From: Betaproteobacteria bacterium | Lineage (GTDB): Bacteria; Pseudomonadota; Gammaproteobacteria; Burkholderiales; SG8-39 | Assembly (NCBI GenBank): GCA_016195915.1 | Contig: JACPYS010000015.1 | Span: forward strand, 62,001 to 126,000 | Reading direction: 5' to 3' | DNA: 64,000 bases | In this document: positions 8,778 through 15,888 of the stretch, piece by piece | Numbering within the stretch: position 1 is the first letter of the stretch | Layout: every line of letters starts with the position of its first letter | The notes under the pieces: generated by a model | What the model was told of the DNA's origin: nothing | What the model saw: only the letters and a program-made list of their open reading frames with translations | Databases searched by the model: none | Program-made: the position numbers and the translations under genes

Positions 8778-10151
8778 CTACGCGGGCGCGGCAGCCGTTT
8801 GCGTTGCCAGATTGCGCACGCGATCGAGTTCGCCGAGCCGGTACAGGCGAGCGTACAAGTCGTTCGCCGCCGCCTCGCCGAGGCCCGAGGTGCAGTCGAT
8901 GAACTTGGCCTTGAGTTCCTGTTCCTCGAGCGGCAGCTTCGCATTGCCCCGCGCGAAGCGGACATCGCCAGAATCGAGGCTGCGTCCATCGCGAAGTTCG
9001 ACCACCACGCGGTCCGCAAGCGCGAATCCCGGCTCGATCGGGCAGTGCGTATCTACGCTCGCCGTCCTGACCTTGGGCATCGCCTCGCGCACGGGCGCCT
9101 GCGCCACGAATCCGTCCGTCAGTTGCTGCAACCCGACCTTGCGCGCGACCAGCGCCGACGCCACCGCGAATTCGAGACTGAATTTGGCCTCCAGCCCGGT
9201 CACCGGTGAATGGTTGCGCAGCATCGATGCCTGCGCGATCCCGATGCTGGCGCGCACTTCTGACACCTCCTCCGGCATCAGGTCGTGCGCCATCACCAGG
9301 TCGAGTACCGCGTCGATCACGCGATGGGTCGCGTAACACATCGGGTATTTCTTGATCGACAGCCCGGACTCGAGGATGCGCAGCTGCCGGCCCAGACCCG
9401 AAGCCTGGCCTTCACGGTCGGCGCGCCCGTGCGGCGACAGCGCGGCGAGGAACCCCGCGTGGTGCTCGATCGCATCGGGCGACGCGGTCAGTCCATTCGC
9501 CGCCAGACGCACCGCCTCGATCGCGCACGAAGCCGCGCGGCCGGCGTGCAGGGGTTTGGTCATGCTGCCGAAGTTCGCGACCAGACCGCTCGCCATGCTC
9601 GCCGCGAGCGCCAATGCGTTCCGGCAGTCGTCTGCGGGCAACCGGTGCAGATGCGCGATCGCCGCGGCGGCGCCGACCGTGCCGAATACCGCGGTCGGGT
9701 GCCATCCCTTGAGGTGATACGGATCGGGTTCGCGCGAAAACAGCTCCGCCCAGACCTCGTAGCCCACCAGATACGCCCGCAGCACATCCGCGCCGGACGC
9801 ATCGAGAAACTCGCCTTCGGCAAGCACTGCGGGAACCAGCACGGCGCTGGGATGCCCGCCGATCGCTACATCGTCGTAGTCGAGCGCGTGGCCCGCGGTC
9901 GCGTTGATGAGCGCCGCATCGGCGCTCGCCGCCAATTCGGCACCGAACACGATGTGCGCCTCGCGCGCCGCCGATTTACGCGCGGCCACGAACTGACGCA
10001 CGATGCGCACCACGGGCTCGTTTCGGCCCGCGATCATCGTCGCGACCGTGTCGATGAATCCGGTCCTGACGATGCGCGCGGCTTGTTCCGGAACATCGCG
10101 CAAACCCGGATTTGCGGCGAAGCGGGACAGCGACTCGGTCAATCCGCTCAT
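8778..10151 (-). CDS. MmgE/PrpD family protein
   Basis: A 457-residue member of the MmgE/PrpD fold, which contains 2-methylcitrate dehydratase, cis-aconitate decarboxylase and iminodisuccinate epimerase. Visible motifs are ATAGHALDYDDV (about residues 80-91), IGGHPSAVLVPA, GWHPTAVFGT and the SIKKYPMCYATH segment. ATG 10151 follows a good AAGGAGA site. It is the last gene of a five-gene leftward catabolic unit, 26 bases after the HMG-CoA-lyase-like gene, and points at the convergent IclR gene. The likely substrate is a branched di- or tricarboxylic acid; the exact reaction cannot be read from sequence. Confidence 0.9.
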   Translation of the reverse strand: MSGLTESLSRFAANPGLRDVPEQAARIVRTGFIDTVATMIAGRNEPVVRIVRQFVAARKSAAREAHIVFGAELAASADAALINATAGHALDYDDVAIGGHPSAVLVPAVLAEGEFLDASGADVLRAYLVGYEVWAELFSREPDPYHLKGWHPTAVFGTVGAAAAIAHLHRLPADDCRNALALAASMASGLVANFGSMTKPLHAGRAASCAIEAVRLAANGLTASPDAIEHHAGFLAALSPHGRADREGQASGLGRQLRILESGLSIKKYPMCYATHRVIDAVLDLVMAHDLMPEEVSEVRASIGIAQASMLRNHSPVTGLEAKFSLEFAVASALVARKVGLQQLTDGFVAQAPVREAMPKVRTASVDTHCPIEPGFALADRVVVELRDGRSLDSGDVRFARGNAKLPLEEQELKAKFIDCTSGLGEAAANDLYARLYRLGELDRVRNLATQTAAAPA

Positions 10152-10177
10152 GCGGTCTCCTTGATCCGCGGTCCCGC

Positions 10178-11122
10178 CTACGCGGCGCACCGCTCTTCGG
10201 CGCGGACATAATTGCGCGGCAGCCCCGCGCGCGCCAGTGCGCCCTGCATTGCGATGTCCGGCAGGGACTCACGTACGATGCTGCGCACCCGCAGAAGTTG
10301 TTCCAGATCGACGCCTGTGCGCAGCCCCATCGAGTCGAGCATGAAGCACAGATCGTCCATCACGATGTTGCCCGTCGCGCCGGGCGCAAACGGGCAGCCG
10401 CCCAGGCCCGCGAGCGAAGCGTCGAATCGCCGCACGCCGCACTCGAGCGCCGCGCCGACGTTCGCCAGTCCGGTGCCGCGGGTATCGTGAAAATGCGCGG
10501 CCACGGGAAGTGCGCCGATTTCCGCCATCACCGCCTTGAACACGGTGCGCACCTGCGCAGGGTCGGCATAGCCCACGGTATCGGCCACTACGATCTCGTC
10601 GGCCCCGGCCTCGGCCAGCTGCAATGCATACCGCACTACGTCCGCTACCGGCACGCGCCCCTCGTAGGAGCAACCCAGCGCCGTCGAAAGCCCGCCCACC
10701 ACGATCGGACGCCCGCCTTCGGGCCGCGCGCGCGCCGATTCGACGATGCGCCTGAAATCCGCAACCGACTCCTCGCGCTCACGGCGCACGTTTTTCAGGT
10801 TGTGCGTGCGGCTCACCGACATGACGAAGTTGAGCTTGTGCACGCCCAGCGCAAACCCGCGCCCGGCGCCTTTCGAGTTCGGGATCAGCGCCGAGACCGT
10901 GAGCCCCGGGACCGAGAGCGCCCGGCGCGTGACCTCCTCCGCATCGGCGAACTGGGGGATGAGTTTCGGCGGCACGTAGGAGGTCACCTCGATCTCCGGC
11001 ACCCCTGCCGCAGCTTCCGCCTCGATCCAGGCGATTTTCCTGTCGGTCGGCATGAACGTGGGATGGATCTGCAGGCCGTCGCGCAGTCCCACTTCGCGCA
11101 CCATCACATCGCGTTGTTTCAT
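10178..11122 (-). CDS. Hydroxymethylglutaryl-CoA lyase-like protein
   Basis: A 314-residue TIM-barrel acyl-CoA lyase. It has the N-terminal VREVGLRDGLQ with the expected catalytic/metal pair R14-D15, a metal-binding HFHDTRGTG (H210, H212) and the signature GGCPFAPGATGN with cysteine 243. HMG-CoA lyase and its relatives cleave 3-hydroxy-3-methylacyl-CoA to acetyl-CoA plus an oxo-acid. Next to a CoA-transferase and an enoyl-CoA hydratase it is the probable C-C cleavage step of the pathway. Relatives acting on citramalyl-CoA or other hydroxyacyl-CoAs cannot be excluded. Confidence 0.9.
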   Translation of the reverse strand: MKQRDVMVREVGLRDGLQIHPTFMPTDRKIAWIEAEAAAGVPEIEVTSYVPPKLIPQFADAEEVTRRALSVPGLTVSALIPNSKGAGRGFALGVHKLNFVMSVSRTHNLKNVRREREESVADFRRIVESARARPEGGRPIVVGGLSTALGCSYEGRVPVADVVRYALQLAEAGADEIVVADTVGYADPAQVRTVFKAVMAEIGALPVAAHFHDTRGTGLANVGAALECGVRRFDASLAGLGGCPFAPGATGNIVMDDLCFMLDSMGLRTGVDLEQLLRVRSIVRESLPDIAMQGALARAGLPRNYVRAEERCAA

Positions 11123-11131
11123 GCGTCCTCC

Positions 11132-11929
11132 TCAGCGTCCCTTGAACACGGGTTTGCGCTTCTCGTTGAATGCCTTGATACCTTCGTAGCGGTCCTCGGT
11201 CTCGACCAGATGGTTATAGGCTTCGATCTCGAAACGGTAGGCGGTCTTCAGTTCCATCTGCATGCCGAAGCGCACCGACTTCTTGACCTGCCGGATCGAC
11301 AGCGGCGCGTTGCGGGCGATCGCGCGCGCAGTCTCGAGCACACGGGGCATCAGGTCCTGCGGCTCGCAGACTTCGTTCACCACGCCCCATGCGAGGGCCT
11401 GCTCGGCGCTGAAGGGCCGCGCCGTCATCAGGATTTCCTTGGCGCGGCGCTCCCCCACCGCGCGCGGCAGGTTCTGCGTCCCGCCCGCGCCGGGCATGAT
11501 GCCGAGCGACACTTCCGTCAGCGCGAAACGCGCCCCCTTCTCCGCATAGGCAAAATCGCAGGACAGCACGGTCTCGAATCCGCCGGCATAGGCGTGGCCG
11601 TTGACCGCGGCGATGACCGGCACGCACAGGTCGATGAGCGTCCAGTACTGGCGCTCGAAGATTTCGTGCTGGCGGACCCACTGTTCCCGGGTCATGCCGT
11701 TGCGCTCTTTCAGGTCGCCGCCGGCACAGAAGGCTTTTTCCCCCGCTCCCGTCAGGACGACGCAGCGCACGTCGCCCGCATCCTCGGTCAGCCGCGTCCA
11801 CAGGTCGAGAAAATCGCGGCCCATCTGCGTATTGATCGCATTCGCGACTTCGGGTCGGTTGAGCGTGACCAGCAGCACCTGCGGCTCGGTCATCCCGGTG
11901 TTGAGAGTTTCGTAGGCAGGCAGGTTCAT
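11132..11929 (-). CDS. Enoyl-CoA hydratase/isomerase
   Basis: A 265-residue crotonase-fold enzyme. The oxyanion-hole segments are KAFCAGGDLKE (about 65-75) and NGHAYAGGFE. Both catalytic glutamates of hydratases appear present, E119 in GGFETVLS and E139 in LTEVSLGIMPGAGGTQ. ATG 11929 (MNLPAYETLN) lies 4 bases after the CoA-transferase stop, indicating co-translation. It probably hydrates an unsaturated acyl-CoA to the 3-hydroxyacyl-CoA cleaved by the lyase encoded 9 bases downstream. Confidence 0.92.
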   Translation of the reverse strand: MNLPAYETLNTGMTEPQVLLVTLNRPEVANAINTQMGRDFLDLWTRLTEDAGDVRCVVLTGAGEKAFCAGGDLKERNGMTREQWVRQHEIFERQYWTLIDLCVPVIAAVNGHAYAGGFETVLSCDFAYAEKGARFALTEVSLGIMPGAGGTQNLPRAVGERRAKEILMTARPFSAEQALAWGVVNEVCEPQDLMPRVLETARAIARNAPLSIRQVKKSVRFGMQMELKTAYRFEIEAYNHLVETEDRYEGIKAFNEKRKPVFKGR

Positions 11930-11933
11930 CGCA

Positions 11934-13076
11934 TTATCGTCCGGCTTCCTTGAAGATTTCGTCGGTATGCTCGCCGAGCGCCGGCGGGCGGCTGCGCAAC
12001 GCCGGGCGCGCACCGTCGAAGCTCACCGGCAAGCCGATGAACTTCATCCTGCTGTCGGGCACGTCCTGCAGTATTCCCAGCGCGGCCGTCTGCGCGTGCG
12101 CCACCATCTCGGCCACGTTCTGTACCGGAGCGCACGGAATGCCGGCCGCTTCGAGCAGCGCGATCCACTCGGCGTTGCTGCGCTTCGCCATCTCGATTTC
12201 GATCAGCCCGTACAGGGCGGTCTGGTTTTCGACCCGCTTCGGGTTGGTGGAAAACTTCGCATCGTCGATCCACTCCGGGTGTCCGAGCACCTGCGCGAGG
12301 CGACGGAACAGGCCATCGCTTCCTGCAGCGACCACCAGGTCGCTGTCGCGGGTCGCATAGGCGCGGTAAGGAGCGATGCCGTTTGCCCCCGAGCCCTGCT
12401 TGGCCGGCAGGTCTCCGGAAGCCAGATAGTGTGCAGTGAGGAGCGACATCCACATCGCGGCAGTTTCGAACAGTGAGACATCGACCACGCCGCCCGTGCG
12501 CGTATCGCGTCGCCGGTGCAAGGCTGTGAGAATTCCGATCACCGCCCACATGCCCGTGCCCAGATCGATGATCGATGCCCCTACCCGCACCGGCGGTCGG
12601 CCGGGCTCCCCGGTGGTGCTCATGATGCCGCCGAATGCCTGCATCAGGGGGTCGTAGCCGGGCCGGTCCTTGAACGGTCCGACGCGGCCGAACGCGCCGA
12701 CATTGCAGTAGACCAGATCCGGTTTATCGGCCACCAGCGCCGGCCCGTCCAGGCCGAGCTGCTCGACCTGACCGGGGCGCAGATTCTGCAGCACCACATC
12801 GGCGCGTTCGCGGATCAGCCGCTTGAGCGCGGCAAACTGCTGCGGATCGCGCAAATCGCATACGACGGACTTCTTGTTGCGATTGAGCGGCTGAAAGCTG
12901 GCCGAGGCGCCCTCCCAGAACGGCGGGCCCCACTTGCGTGCGTCGTCGCCTTCGGCCTTCTCGATCTTGATCACCTCGGCGCCCAGGTCGCCGAGGATCT
13001 GCCCGGCGAACGGAGCGGCCACGCTATGGCCGAGTTCGATCACGACGATACCGGCGAGTGGAAGAGCAGCGCTCAA
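11934..13076 (-). CDS. CaiB/BaiF family CoA-transferase
   Basis: A 380-residue type III CoA-transferase. The N-terminal motif is GQILGDLGAEVIKIEK, with FQPLNRNKKSVVCDL near residue 61. The catalytic aspartate is D171 in GASIIDLGTGMW. The start is TTG 13076 with no clear ribosome site. It is second in the leftward unit, 45 bases after the Bug receptor and 4 bases before the hydratase. It most likely activates the imported acid as a CoA thioester using another acyl-CoA as donor. Confidence 0.92.
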   Translation of the reverse strand: MSAALPLAGIVVIELGHSVAAPFAGQILGDLGAEVIKIEKAEGDDARKWGPPFWEGASASFQPLNRNKKSVVCDLRDPQQFAALKRLIRERADVVLQNLRPGQVEQLGLDGPALVADKPDLVYCNVGAFGRVGPFKDRPGYDPLMQAFGGIMSTTGEPGRPPVRVGASIIDLGTGMWAVIGILTALHRRRDTRTGGVVDVSLFETAAMWMSLLTAHYLASGDLPAKQGSGANGIAPYRAYATRDSDLVVAAGSDGLFRRLAQVLGHPEWIDDAKFSTNPKRVENQTALYGLIEIEMAKRSNAEWIALLEAAGIPCAPVQNVAEMVAHAQTAALGILQDVPDSRMKFIGLPVSFDGARPALRSRPPALGEHTDEIFKEAGR

Positions 13077-13121
13077 TTCAGTAGCCGCGATTGCAAGCCC
13101 GCGTCCCGGTCAGTCGCATGT

Positions 13122-14084
13122 TCAGTCAATCCTGATTCCGCCCTTCCTGATGATCTCGGCAAAGCGCGTCTGCTGCTCCTTCAGGTAACGGGCGAACTCT
13201 TCGCTCGGGCGGTAATCGACCTCGAGTCCGACCGTCGCCAGACGCTCGCGAGTTTCGGGTGACTTCATGACGGTCTCTACGGCCGCGGCGAGCCTGTCGG
13301 TGATCGGTTTGGGCGTGCCCGCCGGCACCATGACGCCGAGCCAGGCGCCGACATCGAACCCGGTCAATCCAAGGGAGTTGGCGAGCGGTTCGATGCCCGG
13401 TGCTAGCGGCGTCGGATTGGCCACCGTAATACCGTAGCCCCGCAAGCGCCCGGAGCGCACAAGCGGCATGGTCGCTGCCACGGTCTCGAGCGCATAGGCA
13501 ACCTGGCCGCCCACCACATCGGTCAGCGCGGGCGAGCTGCCCTTGTAGGGCACGTGGGTCACCTTCAACTCGGCAAACGCGTTGAACCACTCTGCGATCA
13601 GGTGCGCAGTGGCGCCTGTGCCCGAGGACGCAAAGCTGTACTTGCCGGGATTGGCCTTCACCAGCGCAACGAACTCTCTCGCGTTTGCCGCGGGAAATGA
13701 CTGATTGGTCACCAGTACGTACGGCGAAAGGCCGACCTTGGCCACCGGCACGAAATCGCGATCGACGTCATAGGCGGTCTTTTGCAACAGCGGATTCACG
13801 GTGACCGGCCCGCTCGAGGCGGCGAGCAGGGTATAGCCATCGGGTGCGGACTTGGCGACGAAGTCCGTGCCGATCATTCCGCCGGCGCCGGCGCGGTTGT
13901 CCGGCACCACGGACTGCCCGAGCACTTCGGAGAGCTTCAGCGCGAGCACGCGTCCCACCAGGTCGGTCGCCTGTCCGGGCGGCCACGGAATGACCATGCG
14001 CAGCGGCCGGTTGGGATAGCCTTGCTGCGCAAGCGCCGCACCCGAGAGTACGAGTGCCGCCGCAAACAATACGATTCGCCGCAT
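13122..14084 (-). CDS. Bug/TctC-family periplasmic substrate-binding protein
   Basis: A 320-residue receptor. MRRIVLFAAALVLSGAALAQQ is the signal peptide (cleavage after ALAQ or nearby). Typical motifs are PNRPLRMVIPWPPGQATD, VVPDNRAGAGG, THVPYKG and an IEPLANSLGL segment. ATG 14084 is chosen over an upstream in-frame codon because the signal peptide begins there, with AAGGGCG just upstream. It heads the leftward CoA-transferase/hydratase/lyase/PrpD unit and faces the acyl-CoA synthetase across a 131-base divergent promoter. No membrane partner genes are present. Confidence 0.92.
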   Translation of the reverse strand: MRRIVLFAAALVLSGAALAQQGYPNRPLRMVIPWPPGQATDLVGRVLALKLSEVLGQSVVPDNRAGAGGMIGTDFVAKSAPDGYTLLAASSGPVTVNPLLQKTAYDVDRDFVPVAKVGLSPYVLVTNQSFPAANAREFVALVKANPGKYSFASSGTGATAHLIAEWFNAFAELKVTHVPYKGSSPALTDVVGGQVAYALETVAATMPLVRSGRLRGYGITVANPTPLAPGIEPLANSLGLTGFDVGAWLGVMVPAGTPKPITDRLAAAVETVMKSPETRERLATVGLEVDYRPSEEFARYLKEQQTRFAEIIRKGGIRID

Positions 14085-14215
14085 GACGCCCTTGTCCCCA
14101 CAGAACCGAATATCGAAATGATGCACTGATTGCCCTGCAACGGGAAGAGACTGTCTCACGCCCGGCGTGCGATCCGCCCTATCATTCCGCCATTGCATTC
14201 AGGCTCAATCGACTG

Positions 14216-15778
14216 TTGGAAAATATTTCCAGTCTGCCCTCGGCCGGCGTGCCATGGTCGGCCGGCTTGCGCGTGCTGGCCGCGCGCTTCGGCGCCGCGG
14301 CCGCGGTGAGCGACGGGCGCGAACGGCTTACCTACCGCGCACTGTGTGCGCGCGCGCACGCGCTCGCGGCCTGCCTCGCCGTGCACGGAGTGAAACCCGG
14401 AGAATCCGTCGGGACCCTGCTTCCCAACGCTCTCCCGGCCGTCTGGGCGTCCTACGGCACCACGCTCTCGGGCGCGGCGGAAACGCCTGTGAGCTGGAAC
14501 GCGACCGCGGACGAGATTGCGTGGTACGCGCGCCTGGCGGAATTTCGCATCGTCGTCACGCTGCCGGAACGCGCGGGCGGCCTCCGGGCGCTTGGCCTCG
14601 AGCCGCTTGCGATCGACGATATCGGCAACGACGATCCCGGCATCACGCTTCTGCCCGCGCCGGCCGGCGCCCGGGGCCGCATACTGTTCACCTCGGGCAC
14701 CACCGGTCGGCCGAAAGGTGTCGTGTATACACACGAAAGGCGCTGGATCGCCGAACAGGTGCTCAAGGCGGCGCTGCCGTTCACGCCGTCGCCAGGTTCG
14801 CGCATCATTCTCATGACGCCATTCCCGCATGGCGCATCGCTCCTCAGCTTCGCATGGTGCGATTACGGCGGCGAAGCCATTCTTCTCGACGGCGTCGACA
14901 CCGCTCGCGTGTTGCCGCTGCTGCGCGGCGGCGGCATCGATGCGGTGTTTGCGCCTCCCACGGTACTCGCCAAACTCGCTGCGGCTTTCGGCAAGGAGCG
15001 CTTTTCCGGGGTGCGCTGCGTGTTCACCGGTACTCAGCCGCTGACTGCGCCGCTGTACGAGAAGGCGTGCGCAATGTTCGGTCCGGTGGTGCGCGTCACC
15101 TATGGCAAGTCGGAATGTTTCAATCCGATTACAGTTCTCGAAGCGGCGGACACACACGCCCATTTCACGATCGAAGAGCGTGCCGCGGGAAGCTGCGTCG
15201 GCTGGGCGCCTTCGGGGGTGGAACTGGAGATTCGCGGCGACTCCCAAGCGCTAGCCCTCGCCGGCGCCGAAGGAGAAGTCTGGCTGCGCGCGCGCCACAT
15301 GTCGATCGGCATGATCGATGCGGAAGGCTTCAAGGCGCACGGACCCGACGGCTGGCACCTGACCGGGGACTTGGGCAGGATCGACGCGCGCGGCCGCCTG
15401 TGGCTGACGGGTCGGATTGCCGATGTGATCAAGACCGGGGGCTACCGCGTCAATCCGGACGAAATCGAGGCACTTCTCGCCGGCATGCATTCCTGCGGCG
15501 CGGTCTGCGTGACATCACTGCCCTCGGAGTATTGGGGAGAAATCATCGTCGCCGCGGCCGAGAACGCGGCCGACGGCTGGGACGGCGAGGTCGCGGCGCG
15601 ACTGGCCGGGCTTTCGCGCCACAAACACCCGCGCGCCTACCTGAGCGTTGGCGCACTGCCACGCAATGCGCAAGGCAAGCTCAGCCGGCGGCAGTTGCGC
15701 GAGTTGATCGCGGCGGAGTACGACCTTGCCGATGGGCCTTATCCCGCGCTCACGCGCAAGGCCGGACGCACCTCCTGA
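14216..15778 (+). CDS. AMP-dependent acyl-CoA synthetase/ligase
   Basis: A 520-residue ANL-superfamily adenylating enzyme. The P-loop is ILFTSGTTGRPKGVVYTH (about residues 158-175). A TYGKSE motif follows, then TGDLGRIDARGRLWLTGRIAD, the hinge region KTGGYRVNPDEIE and the C-terminal GKLSRRQLRE with the catalytic lysine. It would form an acyl-AMP and then the acyl-CoA. The start is uncertain: TTG 14216 sits inside an IclR-type operator, and an in-frame GTG near 14249 is possible. It is transcribed divergently from the Bug-receptor/CoA-transferase unit and ends 110 bases before the CRISPR array. Confidence 0.9.
   Translation: MENISSLPSAGVPWSAGLRVLAARFGAAAAVSDGRERLTYRALCARAHALAACLAVHGVKPGESVGTLLPNALPAVWASYGTTLSGAAETPVSWNATADEIAWYARLAEFRIVVTLPERAGGLRALGLEPLAIDDIGNDDPGITLLPAPAGARGRILFTSGTTGRPKGVVYTHERRWIAEQVLKAALPFTPSPGSRIILMTPFPHGASLLSFAWCDYGGEAILLDGVDTARVLPLLRGGGIDAVFAPPTVLAKLAAAFGKERFSGVRCVFTGTQPLTAPLYEKACAMFGPVVRVTYGKSECFNPITVLEAADTHAHFTIEERAAGSCVGWAPSGVELEIRGDSQALALAGAEGEVWLRARHMSIGMIDAEGFKAHGPDGWHLTGDLGRIDARGRLWLTGRIADVIKTGGYRVNPDEIEALLAGMHSCGAVCVTSLPSEYWGEIIVAAAENAADGWDGEVAARLAGLSRHKHPRAYLSVGALPRNAQGKLSRRQLRELIAAEYDLADGPYPALTRKAGRTS
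14217..14231. promoter_or_regulatory. IclR-type operator overlapping the synthetase start
   Basis: TGGAAAATATTTCCA is an inverted repeat with arms TGGAAA and TTTCCA. It differs at one position from the E. coli IclR operator consensus TGGAAATNATTTCCA as I recall it. It covers the probable TTG start codon of the acyl-CoA synthetase and lies in the divergent promoter region of the Bug-receptor unit, so binding would block transcription or initiation. The gene at 7854-8729 encodes the obvious candidate regulator. Confidence 0.6.
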
Positions 15779-15888
15779 ACATTCCGGTCGGGCGTGTTCT
15801 GCGGCGCCGACAATCGACTGGACTTTGGTCAGCGCGCTTCGTCAGTCAGGTGCCGCGCCACTTCGCGGAGCTTGAGCGCCTGTGTCAC

